The notes: a model not told the origin generated them from the sequence alone. Shown: positions 1-5,072, numbered from the stretch's first letter. The stretch: DNA of 10,739 nucleotides from Nitrospinae bacterium AH_259_B05_G02_I21 (GCA_027717595.1 JALLOF010000049.1:1-10739); one strand, 5' to 3'. Made by a program: numbers and translations.

Positions 1-170
1 GAGATTGTAAGCCACCAGGCAGAGTTGCAGGTAGGCCTCGTTGGCCCTCCAGCTGTCGGTGGGCGGCTGCTTGTCCAGATTGAAGCCACCCTTGGAGCTC
101 CTTGATGACGTTCTCGGCGTTGGTCTGGGGGTACTTGATAGCCATTGGGATTGGCCTGCACAATCTGGGA
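1..170 (-). pseudogene. Fragment of an IS1380-like DDE transposase, frameshifted and cut by the window edge
   Basis: On the minus strand one frame reads TNAENVIKELQ (about 127-92). One base later, in another frame, it continues as GGFNLDKQPPTDSWRANEAY and then LQLCLVAYNL to the window edge. The order AEN-IKEL, GF-LD, then an ANEAYLQLxLxAYNL helix matches the C-terminal part of IS1380-type transposases, where the glutamate in the IKEL helix lies near the last catalytic acid. The two halves join only if one extra G near position 91 is removed, so the gene is broken. Nothing convincing of the N-terminal part is seen to the right, so the element is also 5'-truncated. The C-terminus lies outside the window. 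The family call rests on remembered motif order; another DDE family of the IS4 type is possible. Confidence 0.55.
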
Positions 171-484
171 GAGGGATTAGCCATCGGCAGCGCATACGCT
201 AAATACGCACTGGTTTGTTGACGCTTGCTAGCCAACATGGATTTCTCAGAGTTCGGGGAAGGAGCCGTACATAATTAAGGAAACACAAGATAGAACGGAA
301 ACTAAAACTAATAAGTCGAAAGGAGTCACAACCGCCCCATTGGTTTACACATACTTTATGTTTTAAAAATCCGAACATAAAAATCAACTTCGGTTCTCTC
401 AGGTATAATATGCCCACAGTCCTCCTTCACTAAACGCCCATGCCCCGACCTACAAGAGTTTGTCAACCAAGTCCCTATCTAGCA
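171..484. other. Non-coding stretch between transposase fragment and glutaredoxin-like gene
   Basis: No convincing gene is seen here. The right part (342-484, running on into the next gene to 505) is one copy of the long direct repeat described separately. The stretch 190-340 holds only short or compositionally poor open frames on both strands. It probably represents debris between the broken transposase and the repeat. Confidence 0.5.
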
Positions 485-505
485 TTAGGTACTTGCCAAA
501 ATTAG
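342..505. repeat. Left copy of an imperfect direct repeat of about 160 bp (partner 4198-4350)
   Basis: By eye, 342-397 aligns without gaps to 4198-4253 at roughly 80 percent identity, starting GGTTTACA and containing TCCGAAC. After a gapped middle, about 434-475 aligns to 4280-4320, including GAGTTTGTC, and similarity fades near 505. Most differences are transitions, as expected for an old duplication. This copy covers the 3' end of the glutaredoxin-like gene, so its last few codons (LILAST) lie in repeat sequence. It also contains an 8-bp inverted repeat, TTTATGTT/AACATAAA (355-362 and 374-381), which the other copy does not keep. Confidence 0.8.
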
Positions 506-787
506 ACCACCAACTCCGAGGGTTTGATACATGGGTTCACGGGGGAGTTTCAATTCTCGGCCAAGCGAGCAAACCAACTCGTTCTCGTCAAAGCCCACGA
601 GAACTAAATCACCAATCTCGATGACCGGCACGTTTCTGGAGCCGGAGACTTCTATCATCCGCTTGAGTGCCGCCTGGTCGGCAACGACATTATGGTTGGT
701 AAAGGAGATTTTATGGGAAGAAAACCAGGCCTTAGCCTTCGCACCCTGAATATCCATGGGTGTTGTATAAAGGTTGATAGTGGTCAT
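485..787 (-). CDS. Glutaredoxin-fold protein without active-site cysteines
   Basis: The 100-residue product has the glutaredoxin/NrdH pattern: a first strand running into TTP (residues 8-10), a KAKAWF helix (17-22), then RNVPVIEIGD (51-60) with the conserved cis-proline P54, and VGFDENEL (64-71). In the family the loop after the TTP is CxxC. Here residues 11-16 are MDIQGA, and alignment puts D12 and G15 at the two cysteine positions. The only cysteine is C73 in the last helix. A dithiol or monothiol reductase role is therefore unlikely; a binding or scaffold role is inferred. The tail after about residue 80 is longer than usual, and its last codons lie in the long direct repeat, so the native C-terminus may have been replaced. 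It starts 78 bp downstream of the receiver gene and is probably the last gene of that operon. The SD is weak (AGGGAC before ATG). Confidence 0.75.
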   Translation of the reverse strand: MTTINLYTTPMDIQGAKAKAWFSSHKISFTNHNVVADQAALKRMIEVSGSRNVPVIEIGDLVLVGFDENELVCSLGRELKLPREPMYQTLGVGGLILAST

Positions 788-865
788 GTCCCTGGGATAT
801 TGCGCCAGAGGATCGTCAATGGCATCTTACCTATGTCCATTTCCACTGGTCATGAAATGCGTCCT

Positions 866-1294
866 TCACAGATTGAATCGGACCAAACTACGCGAGGCAA
901 GTTTACCGTTTTGGCGAAGTACAATTTGCGTCATGAGGGCCAACTCCAAGTAGTCGGGGTCGATAGGTTTGGTTATATAGTCGAAGGCCCCTTCGGCCAG
1001 GGTCTGCTTGGCAAGCTCCTTCTCACGAATGGCGGTGACTATTATCACACTCGCCTCCGGGTCGAAAGACTTGAGCTCCTTTAGTGTCTCAAGGCCGTTC
1101 ATGCCTAGCATCATGACGTCCAATAGCACGACGTCGGGTTTCTCTTGCTTGTAGATAGACAGGGCCTCTTCGCCGCTGTGGGCTTCCAGTACGCTGTAGC
1201 CCTTGGGCTCCAGGAACTTGCGCAGCTGCTTGCAGACGGCAATCTCGTCGTCAACCACTAAGATTTTATTTGACATATCATTCGTACCACTCAT
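866..1294 (-). CDS. Stand-alone response regulator receiver
   Basis: This 142-residue protein is a CheY-like receiver with no output domain. The acidic pair is D15/D16, the phospho-acceptor D59 (VVLLD), the switch threonine T87 and the conserved lysine K109 in YITKP. After D59 the usual MPG is MLG, so the conserved proline is missing. After the receiver (ending about residue 125) there is only a short basic tail, so it probably acts by protein contact or as a phosphate sink. The first ATG, 1294, follows AAGGAGAAGGAG at good spacing and lies 2 nt after the stop of the 56-aa gene, pointing to translational coupling. Its alpha1-beta2 DNA is almost identical to that of the NtrC-type regulator at 1948-3315 (see repeat entries), so the two receivers are recent paralogues or have undergone gene conversion. 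No kinase partner is in the window. Confidence 0.95.
   Translation of the reverse strand: MSGTNDMSNKILVVDDEIAVCKQLRKFLEPKGYSVLEAHSGEEALSIYKQEKPDVVLLDVMMLGMNGLETLKELKSFDPEASVIIVTAIREKELAKQTLAEGAFDYITKPIDPDYLELALMTQIVLRQNGKLASRSLVRFNL
1158..1235. repeat. 78-bp near-identical segment shared with 3194-3271
   Basis: The segment differs from 3194-3271 at a single base (1226 C versus 3262 T), with 68 identical bases in a row. Flanking receiver sequence is much more diverged. It encodes the alpha1-beta2 part of the receiver (C-KQLRKFLEPKGYSVLEAH plus the following SGEEALS). Confidence 0.95.
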
Positions 1295-1296
1295 AA

Positions 1297-1467
1297 CTAC
1301 TCCTTCTCCTTTTCAGCGCCCAATCGGACGGCGTAGGCCATTCCTCCTCCAGGGGCCTTCAGGCGACGAAGCTCCTCACACATGGCCCGAACGGCCTCTT
1401 GCTCGGCCTCGTTAATCTTCCTACCTAGCCGCTCTTCATAAAATCGTATAACTCGTTGTAATACCAT
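1297..1467 (-). CDS. Small charged helical protein, 56 aa, unrecognised
   Basis: The frame starts MVLQRVIRFYEERLGRKI and continues through EAEQEAVRAMCEELRRLK, then a PGGG turn at 39-42 and a charged tail ending EKEKE. Residues 1-38 look like one or two amphipathic helices with alternating acidic and basic residues, suitable for a coiled-coil or partner-binding role; C30 is its only cysteine. The ATG at 1467 is the first start after an in-frame TGA, lies 6 nt after the stop of the 54-aa gene, and is preceded by GGGGGACA, a modest SD. The stop is 2 nt before the ATG of the receiver gene. The tight packing of three frames in one direction downstream of a sigma-54 promoter is the main reason to call it real. 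I do not recognise the family. A link to the receiver next door is inference from position. Confidence 0.6.
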   Translation of the reverse strand: MVLQRVIRFYEERLGRKINEAEQEAVRAMCEELRRLKAPGGGMAYAVRLGAEKEKE

Positions 1468-1473
1468 AATGCT

Positions 1474-1638
1474 TCATTGTCCCCCGCTGTCCCCCGCTGG
1501 AGGAAGTGGATGGCCGAAATCCCGCGCCTGGGCCACTTCTTTCCTACCTAAAATGGTGGCGCAAAAGATGTGGAGGAGGCCACCCATCACACCTATTAAA
1601 CTAAGGCTCATGATAGGGATAAGAATGTCGAAGACCAT
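1474..1638 (-). CDS. Small single-span membrane protein, 54 aa, unrecognised
   Basis: The product starts MVFDILIPIMSLSLIGVMGG, and residues 4-30 (to CATIL) form one long hydrophobic segment, a clear membrane span. A basic GRKE turn (31-34) follows, then a polar tail rich in Pro, Gly and Asp. With positive charge after the span, the C-terminus is expected in the cytoplasm. There is no cleavage site or lipobox; H23 and C26 lie inside the span. AGGGAGG lies 8 nt upstream of the ATG at 1638 (a GTG directly before it is an alternative). The gene is first after the sigma-54 promoter at 1668-1683, giving a leader of about 20 nt, and is followed 6 nt later by the 56-aa gene. The family is not recognised. 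A membrane anchor or sensor for the downstream receiver is a guess from context. Confidence 0.65.
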   Translation of the reverse strand: MVFDILIPIMSLSLIGVMGGLLHIFCATILGRKEVAQARDFGHPLPPAGDSGGQ

Positions 1639-1667
1639 CACGGTACCTCCCTTACCGATTGTATGTA

Positions 1668-1683
1668 GGCAAGTTCAGTGCCA
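1668..1683 (-). promoter_or_regulatory. Sigma-54 (-24/-12) promoter for the small-protein/receiver operon
   Basis: The minus strand reads TGGCAC-TGAAC-TTGCC. The GG and GC dinucleotides are exactly 10 nt apart, and the hexamer and pentamer match the sigma-54 consensus (TGGCAC-N5-TTGC) completely. Transcription would start near 1657, about 20 nt before the ATG at 1638, leaving room for the AGGGAGG ribosome site. The gene upstream on the same strand encodes a GAFTGA-bearing sigma-54 activator, which strongly supports the call. Confidence 0.85.
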
Positions 1684-1836
1684 CCGTTGCACTCCGCCAC
1701 CCGATTGCGCCACCTCATCGGAGCCGTGTCCTTGAAACTGTCTGATAAAAATAGGGTTGACGGTAACTAGGCGGTGGGCCTTTTTGTCAGCTCAACGAGG
1801 GAGAAATCGGTGGGAGGTTCGAATTGTCTAGACATG

Positions 1837-1878
1837 TGTTGAGATTTCTAAACCGAGTGTAGAGATTTATAAAAAGGG
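1837..1878. promoter_or_regulatory. Tandem 21-bp direct repeat, candidate activator (UAS) site
   Basis: Two units of 21 bp, 1837-1857 and 1858-1878, share TGT-x-GAGATTT-x-TAAA (16 of 21 positions identical). A 21-bp period is two helical turns, so two dimers would bind the same face. The site lies about 160-200 bp upstream of the sigma-54 promoter, the usual distance for an enhancer of an NtrC-type activator, and directly downstream of the activator gene. That it is bound by this activator is inference. Confidence 0.5.
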
Positions 1879-1947
1879 GCAAATGTAAGCCATCCTCCCT
1901 CTCCAGATACACCAGATTAGCTCAATTTTACCTTTCACCCGTGCGTC

Positions 1948-3315
1948 CTATGGAGCCTCTAAGCCGTACTTTTCCATTCGATAATGGAGGGTGTGCCGGG
2001 GAATGCCCAGAAGGCGGGCGGCTTTAGACTTGTTGCCCTTAGCTCTATCAAGAGCTTGCACCATGAGCTCATTTATGACGCTCTCAAGATCAACACCTTC
2101 GTTGGGAAGAACAAAGGCCGATTCTCTTTCAAACTGCTTGGCCGCGAGAAAGGATATGTGTTCAGGCCTCACCTCAGAGCCATCTTCGTAGAGTACTATC
2201 CGCTCGATGACGTTCTTTAGCTCCCGTACGTTGCCCTGCCATTGGTGTGCCTCCAGCAGTGAGGCGGCCTCCTTGCCGAACCCCAGAAAGGCTTTAGCGT
2301 ACTTCTGGTTGAACTCGTTTAGGAAGGTTTGGGCCAAGGGTAGAATATCGTCCTGCCGCTCTCGAAGAGGTGGAAGATCTATGGGTGCCACGTTGAGTCG
2401 GTAGAAAAGATCCTCGCGAAAGGTCCCCTCGGTCACGGAGGTTTCCAGGTCGCGGTTCGTAGCTACGATGATCCGCACGTCCACCCGCACTTCACGGTCA
2501 GAGCCCACAGGGTAGAAAGGCTGGTCGTCTAGAATGCGCAACAGTACAACCTGGGCATTCGGAGGCAACTCTCCAATCTCGTCTAGAAACAGGGTTCCTA
2601 GATGGGCCAATTCCACCTTGCCCTTTTTGCCTTCCTTGGCCGCACCTGTGAAGGCCCCTTTGGCGTAGCCTAACAGTTCAGCCTCTATGAGTTCTTTTGG
2701 AAGGGCCCCGCAGTTGACCACTACCATGGGCTGGTTGGATCGAGGACTTGCCTGGTGGATGGTGCGGGCGACGACTTCCTTTCCCACTCCCGTCTCACCC
2801 GTAATGCACACAGTTGCCCGATCGGCCCGGCCGAGGGTGTTAGCGAGCTCGAAGACCTTTTTCATGACGGGGCTGATCGCAACTACCCCTTCCATAGAGA
2901 ACTCGTCCCGCTGTAGGACTCGCCTCCGCTCCACTTCCTGCTTAAGGGCAGAGTGCTCCCTGGTCTTCTCCAGGGCGGCGTTGAGGTGTTCGGCGCTGAC
3001 GGGTTTGGGCAGGTAATCATAGGCCCCAAGCCTCATAGCCTCGACAGCAGTGGTTACGTCATCGACAGCCGTCGTCATGATGACCAAGGCGTCGTGAGGC
3101 TGCTGGCCTATGTCCTTCAAGACCTCAAGCCCGTTTCGCCCTGGCATCCTGACGTCCAGCAGAACTACGTCGGGCTGATGCTGCTTGTAAGCCGACAGGG
3201 CCTCTTCGCCGCTGTGGGCTTCCAGTACGCTGTAGCCCTTGGGCTCCAGGAACTTGCGCAGTTGCTTGCAGGCAGAAGGCTCATCATCATCAACTAAGAT
3301 TTTACTTGAAATCAT
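1948..3315 (-). CDS. NtrC-type sigma-54-dependent response regulator
   Basis: The 455-residue protein has the full three-domain layout. The receiver (about 1-118) carries D10/D11, phospho-site D54, T82 and K104 in LPKP. The AAA+ domain (about 140-375) has Walker A GETGVGKE (173-180), the sigma-54-contacting GAFTGA loop (220-225), Walker B LFLDE with D246/E247, sensor I ATNRD and an arginine-finger region FREDLFYRLN. A Fis-type helix-turn-helix (about 420-455) has KSKAARLLGIPRHTLHYR. It activates sigma-54 promoters by ATP-driven remodelling after phosphorylation. ATG 3315 follows GGAGGAGGG and overlaps by ATGA the stop of the ancestral STAS frame, showing an original operon. The likely target is the perfect -24/-12 promoter at 1668-1683. 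No histidine kinase is adjacent, so its phosphodonor is unknown. Confidence 0.97.
   Translation of the reverse strand: MISSKILVDDDEPSACKQLRKFLEPKGYSVLEAHSGEEALSAYKQHQPDVVLLDVRMPGRNGLEVLKDIGQQPHDALVIMTTAVDDVTTAVEAMRLGAYDYLPKPVSAEHLNAALEKTREHSALKQEVERRRVLQRDEFSMEGVVAISPVMKKVFELANTLGRADRATVCITGETGVGKEVVARTIHQASPRSNQPMVVVNCGALPKELIEAELLGYAKGAFTGAAKEGKKGKVELAHLGTLFLDEIGELPPNAQVVLLRILDDQPFYPVGSDREVRVDVRIIVATNRDLETSVTEGTFREDLFYRLNVAPIDLPPLRERQDDILPLAQTFLNEFNQKYAKAFLGFGKEAASLLEAHQWQGNVRELKNVIERIVLYEDGSEVRPEHISFLAAKQFERESAFVLPNEGVDLESVINELMVQALDRAKGNKSKAARLLGIPRHTLHYRMEKYGLEAP
3194..3271. repeat. 78-bp near-identical segment shared with 1158-1235
   Basis: This is the second copy of the receiver alpha1-beta2 segment, one mismatch from the copy in the stand-alone receiver gene. 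Here it lies in the receiver domain of the NtrC-type regulator. Confidence 0.95.
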
Positions 3316-3413
3316 CCCTCCTCCACTCTCAACCCTACGAAATGACCGTTCCTCTCCACGCGGTTCCAGGAATCTAGAGCGTCCTCCACGCTCTCAAAGA
3401 CACGAAAGACTCA
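3312..3413 (-). pseudogene. Orphaned C-terminal part of the STAS gene behind the premature TGA
   Basis: In frame with the STAS gene, after the TGA at 3411-3413, 32 sense codons follow: VFRVFESVEDAL, then a tail ending LRVEEG, closing at a TGA (3312-3314) that overlaps the ATG of the NtrC-type gene as ATGA. In STAS proteins LTGLDRVFxxFxSxExAL is the usual C-terminal motif, so an arginine is expected at the stop position. CGA to TGA is a single C-to-T change. The ancestral gene would have encoded 139 residues, translationally coupled to the activator. Confidence 0.85.
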
Positions 3414-3731
3414 ATCGAATTTTGTAAGCCTCATCAATTTCGCAACCGAATGGCGAAGAGACACTAGTCGGATATCGCCACCTATTTCTAGAAATATTTC
3501 CTGTGCTTCGATTATGAGCCTAACTACCCTAATGTCGAGATAATCAAGACCTGAAAGATCTAGCACAATGAAAGGCCTCTCCTTTTCCACGAAAGTGTAA
3601 ATCTCCTTCAGCAATCGAGGGGAGTAGTAAAAATCCATCTCGCCGGAAAGCGTAATCACAGCCACGCCCTCCTTGACCGCACTAACATATATCTCCGGCC
3701 TCACAACATGGCTCCCACGTGTTCCCTCCAT
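3411..3731 (-). CDS. STAS-domain (anti-sigma factor antagonist type) protein, cut short by an in-frame TGA
   Basis: The 106 residues show the STAS fold in order: VAVITLSGEMDFYY (24-37), RPFIVLDLSGLDYLD (52-66), then GGDIRLVSLRHSVAKLMRLT (84-103). STAS proteins of the SpoIIAA/RsbV type bind anti-sigma kinases and are switched by phosphorylation of a serine in a DSSG motif. Here that motif is DIRV (66-69), so no acceptor serine is present. The frame stops at LTKFD, in the middle of the last conserved region. Beyond the TGA (3411-3413) the same frame continues VFRVFESVEDAL, the normal STAS C-terminal helix (see next entry). The visible product is therefore probably a truncated and perhaps inactive form. 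It lies directly upstream of the NtrC-type gene. AGGAAG about 11 nt upstream of the ATG is a plausible but distant SD. Confidence 0.85.
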   Translation of the reverse strand: MEGTRGSHVVRPEIYVSAVKEGVAVITLSGEMDFYYSPRLLKEIYTFVEKERPFIVLDLSGLDYLDIRVVRLIIEAQEIFLEIGGDIRLVSLRHSVAKLMRLTKFD

Positions 3732-3944
3732 TTTCTGCTTCTTCCTATTGTGCTAGCAATTCTTTACTCAAGTCTTCGGTAACTAAACTCCTCGTAGGAT
3801 AGGAACCCGCCTTTAGCTTCTTTCCTGCATGGCCTCAATCAACTTCCGCTGGCTATCGGTATGCAGCCGGCATTGGGACTTGTCGGCCAGGCGGCCTGAA
3901 GCGTTGCTGGCCAGGAGCCGAATAGGTCTTCCGCAAAACCAAAT
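3732..3944 (-). other. Intergenic stretch, possible decayed reading frame
   Basis: The frame of the 81-aa gene stays open for 43 codons past its TAG, to a TAA at 3813-3815. It includes ASGRLADKSQCRLHTDSQRK and ends EAMQERS, with codons that look more GC-rich than those of the gene itself. This could be a remnant of an older gene or chance. The rest (3732-3812) probably holds the leader of the STAS gene; no clear promoter consensus was found. Confidence 0.3.
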
Positions 3945-4190
3945 CTAATCCAAATCGTCAATCAACTCTTCAGATATAGCCTTCACAACCAGTATTTTGA
4001 AACCGGTGCCATTCTTCGCAACCTGGATGAACTTCTGCGTGTACCTTGGATCATCCACGATCATGCCAGAGATTTCATCCGCCAGGTCTTCGGCCAGTTC
4101 TTCGACCATCTCCGGATCAGCAAGCGCCTCCTTCACAACCTCATCCATGAAACCATTTCCTTCCAGGAGCTTTATGGCATCCGACTTCAT
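3945..4190 (-). CDS. Small acidic hypothetical protein, 81 aa
   Basis: I do not recognise this protein. It begins MKSDAIKLLEGNGFMDEVVK, has a very acidic helical middle (residues 19-50, including EMVEELAEDLADEI), then DDPRYTQKF (51-59) and a hydrophobic strand-like stretch FKILVVKAI (64-72), ending IDDLD. There are no cysteines, membrane segments or known catalytic motifs. Predicted helix dominates, and a small cytoplasmic binding or adaptor role is possible. Start support is weak: GTGGG lies just before the ATG. Its whole upstream region is the right copy of the long direct repeat, so the repeat may carry its promoter. It is first in the minus-strand series that leads to the STAS and NtrC-type genes, but the 213-nt gap to STAS argues against tight coupling. 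Confidence 0.6.
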   Translation of the reverse strand: MKSDAIKLLEGNGFMDEVVKEALADPEMVEELAEDLADEISGMIVDDPRYTQKFIQVAKNGTGFKILVVKAISEELIDDLD

Positions 4191-4197
4191 AACCCAC

Positions 4198-4350
4198 GGT
4201 TTACATCTACTTTATATATTAAAAGTCCGAACGTAAAAATTAATCTGGGTTCTATATACCAACAATTCCCCTTTTCTAAACACCAATGCCCTGGCCTACG
4301 AGAGTTTGTCGACAAAAAACTTGTCTAACATTAAATACTGTCAAATTTAG
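4198..4350. repeat. Right copy of an imperfect direct repeat of about 160 bp (partner 342-505)
   Basis: This copy begins 7 bp upstream of the start of the 81-aa gene and runs into the region downstream of the thioesterase gene. Blocks shared with the left copy include GGTTTACA, TACTTTAT, TCCGAAC, TAAAAAT and GAGTTTGTC. The A/T-rich block nearest the gene (4200-4245) probably includes a promoter, but I cannot place -35 and -10 boxes with confidence. Confidence 0.8.
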
Positions 4351-4426
4351 GGCGCCGACAGTGAATATAATCCCAGGAAGTCGTTACTTTCACTTACAGG
4401 GGAAAAGTTAATATTACTGGGGTTAT

Positions 4427-4444
4427 TTGCCCCTCGGAGGGCAA
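4427..4444. terminator. Short hairpin after the thioesterase gene, possible weak terminator
   Basis: TTGCCC and GGGCAA pair around a 6-nt loop; on the minus strand one G-T pair extends the stem to 7 bp. It lies about 25 nt after the thioesterase stop. No T-run follows on either strand, so intrinsic termination would be weak at best. Confidence 0.25.
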
Positions 4445-4467
4445 GGAAACCTGGTAGACACTGAGGC

Positions 4468-4887
4468 TTAGTTCCCGCCCGCCTTTTTGGCTACTCGGGC
4501 GTTGAACCTGTCGATATCGATGCAGAACCTCTCGTGAGTGCCCTGACCGATCACTTCAACTTCATCCCTCGCCTCGATCTCCCACTTGATGCGTTGGCCG
4601 TCTACCTCAACACACCGAATATGGACAGCAACCTCCATCCCAGGAGGGGTCGCCGCCGTATGGGTGACGTTAATAAGTGTCCCAACGCTCCCTTCCCCCG
4701 GCTCCAGGTGCGGTGCCAAAGCCTCCATGCAGGCCCACTCCATCAGGCCTACCATGAATCCAGTGGCGAACACCTTGGGCATTTCCTGGAATATTTCCGA
4801 TTCAGGGTAAAGGTGCGGAACGGTCTTGTTCTCCGGAACCCGGTAGGTGTGTGTGTATTCCAGGCCTGGGTGCAATGATTCTTTCAT
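4468..4887 (-). CDS. Hotdog-fold acyl-CoA thioesterase of the FlK (fluoroacetyl-CoA thioesterase) type
   Basis: At 139 residues it has FlK family length and order: a beta-hairpin start, FATGFMVGLMEWACMEAL (40-57), GTLINVTHTAATPPG (69-83) and a long C-terminal strand pair. Streptomyces cattleya FlK uses T42, E50 and H76; this protein has T42, E50 and H76 at the very same positions. FlK's gating phenylalanine F36 is M36 here, while F33 is kept. That suggests a thioesterase for some other small acyl-CoA, hydrolysing it to acid plus CoA in the cytoplasm; the substrate cannot be told from sequence. Start ATG 4887 follows AAAGGAGAA at 8 nt. It is transcribed away from the GTPase gene, with AGTTAATATT motifs in its long upstream region and one after its stop. 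Confidence 0.9.
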   Translation of the reverse strand: MKESLHPGLEYTHTYRVPENKTVPHLYPESEIFQEMPKVFATGFMVGLMEWACMEALAPHLEPGEGSVGTLINVTHTAATPPGMEVAVHIRCVEVDGQRIKWEIEARDEVEVIGQGTHERFCIDIDRFNARVAKKAGGN

Positions 4888-5072
4888 GCTGTTCTCCTTT
4901 AGAGTTTTCGGTCTCCTCTGACAGGAAACCTTTTGCGAGCATTCTGAAAGCTAATATAGCGACCATGGTTTTAAACAACGATGAGCGTAAGGGGCTCGAT
5001 CATGGTGAACTGCCTTGAAAGAAATAAAGCAACCTCAAGCTCAAATTATCACCCTCAGGCTTAGGAGGGAAG

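Noticed and set aside
246-329. 27-codon hydrophobic frame (GTG start) where the right repeat has the start of the 81-aa gene
   Set aside because: Too short, no SD, no similarity to the 81-aa protein; the hydrophobicity may be chance in A/T-rich DNA.
199-417. 72-codon frame on the minus strand starting in the left direct repeat
   Set aside because: Its start is not conserved in the other repeat copy, composition is poor and no SD or motif is seen.
788-865. 18-20 codon frame overlapping the start of the glutaredoxin-like gene by ATGA
   Set aside because: The overlap is suggestive of coupling, but the peptide is too short and has no SD or recognisable feature.
692-1084. 130-codon frame on the plus strand
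   Set aside because: It runs antisense across the glutaredoxin-like and receiver genes, both with clear family motifs on the minus strand.
1640-1720. 26-codon frame overlapping the start of the 54-aa gene
   Set aside because: It begins upstream of the expected sigma-54 transcription start and its codons run across the -24/-12 box, so it would not be on that transcript.
1469-1735. 88-codon frame on the plus strand
   Set aside because: It is antisense to the 54-aa membrane protein gene and to the sigma-54 promoter, and has no SD or motif.
1767-1835. 22-codon frame (MSRQFEPPTDFSLVELTKRP...) on the minus strand between activator and sigma-54 promoter
   Set aside because: No ribosome site, very short, and located in the presumed enhancer-promoter interval.
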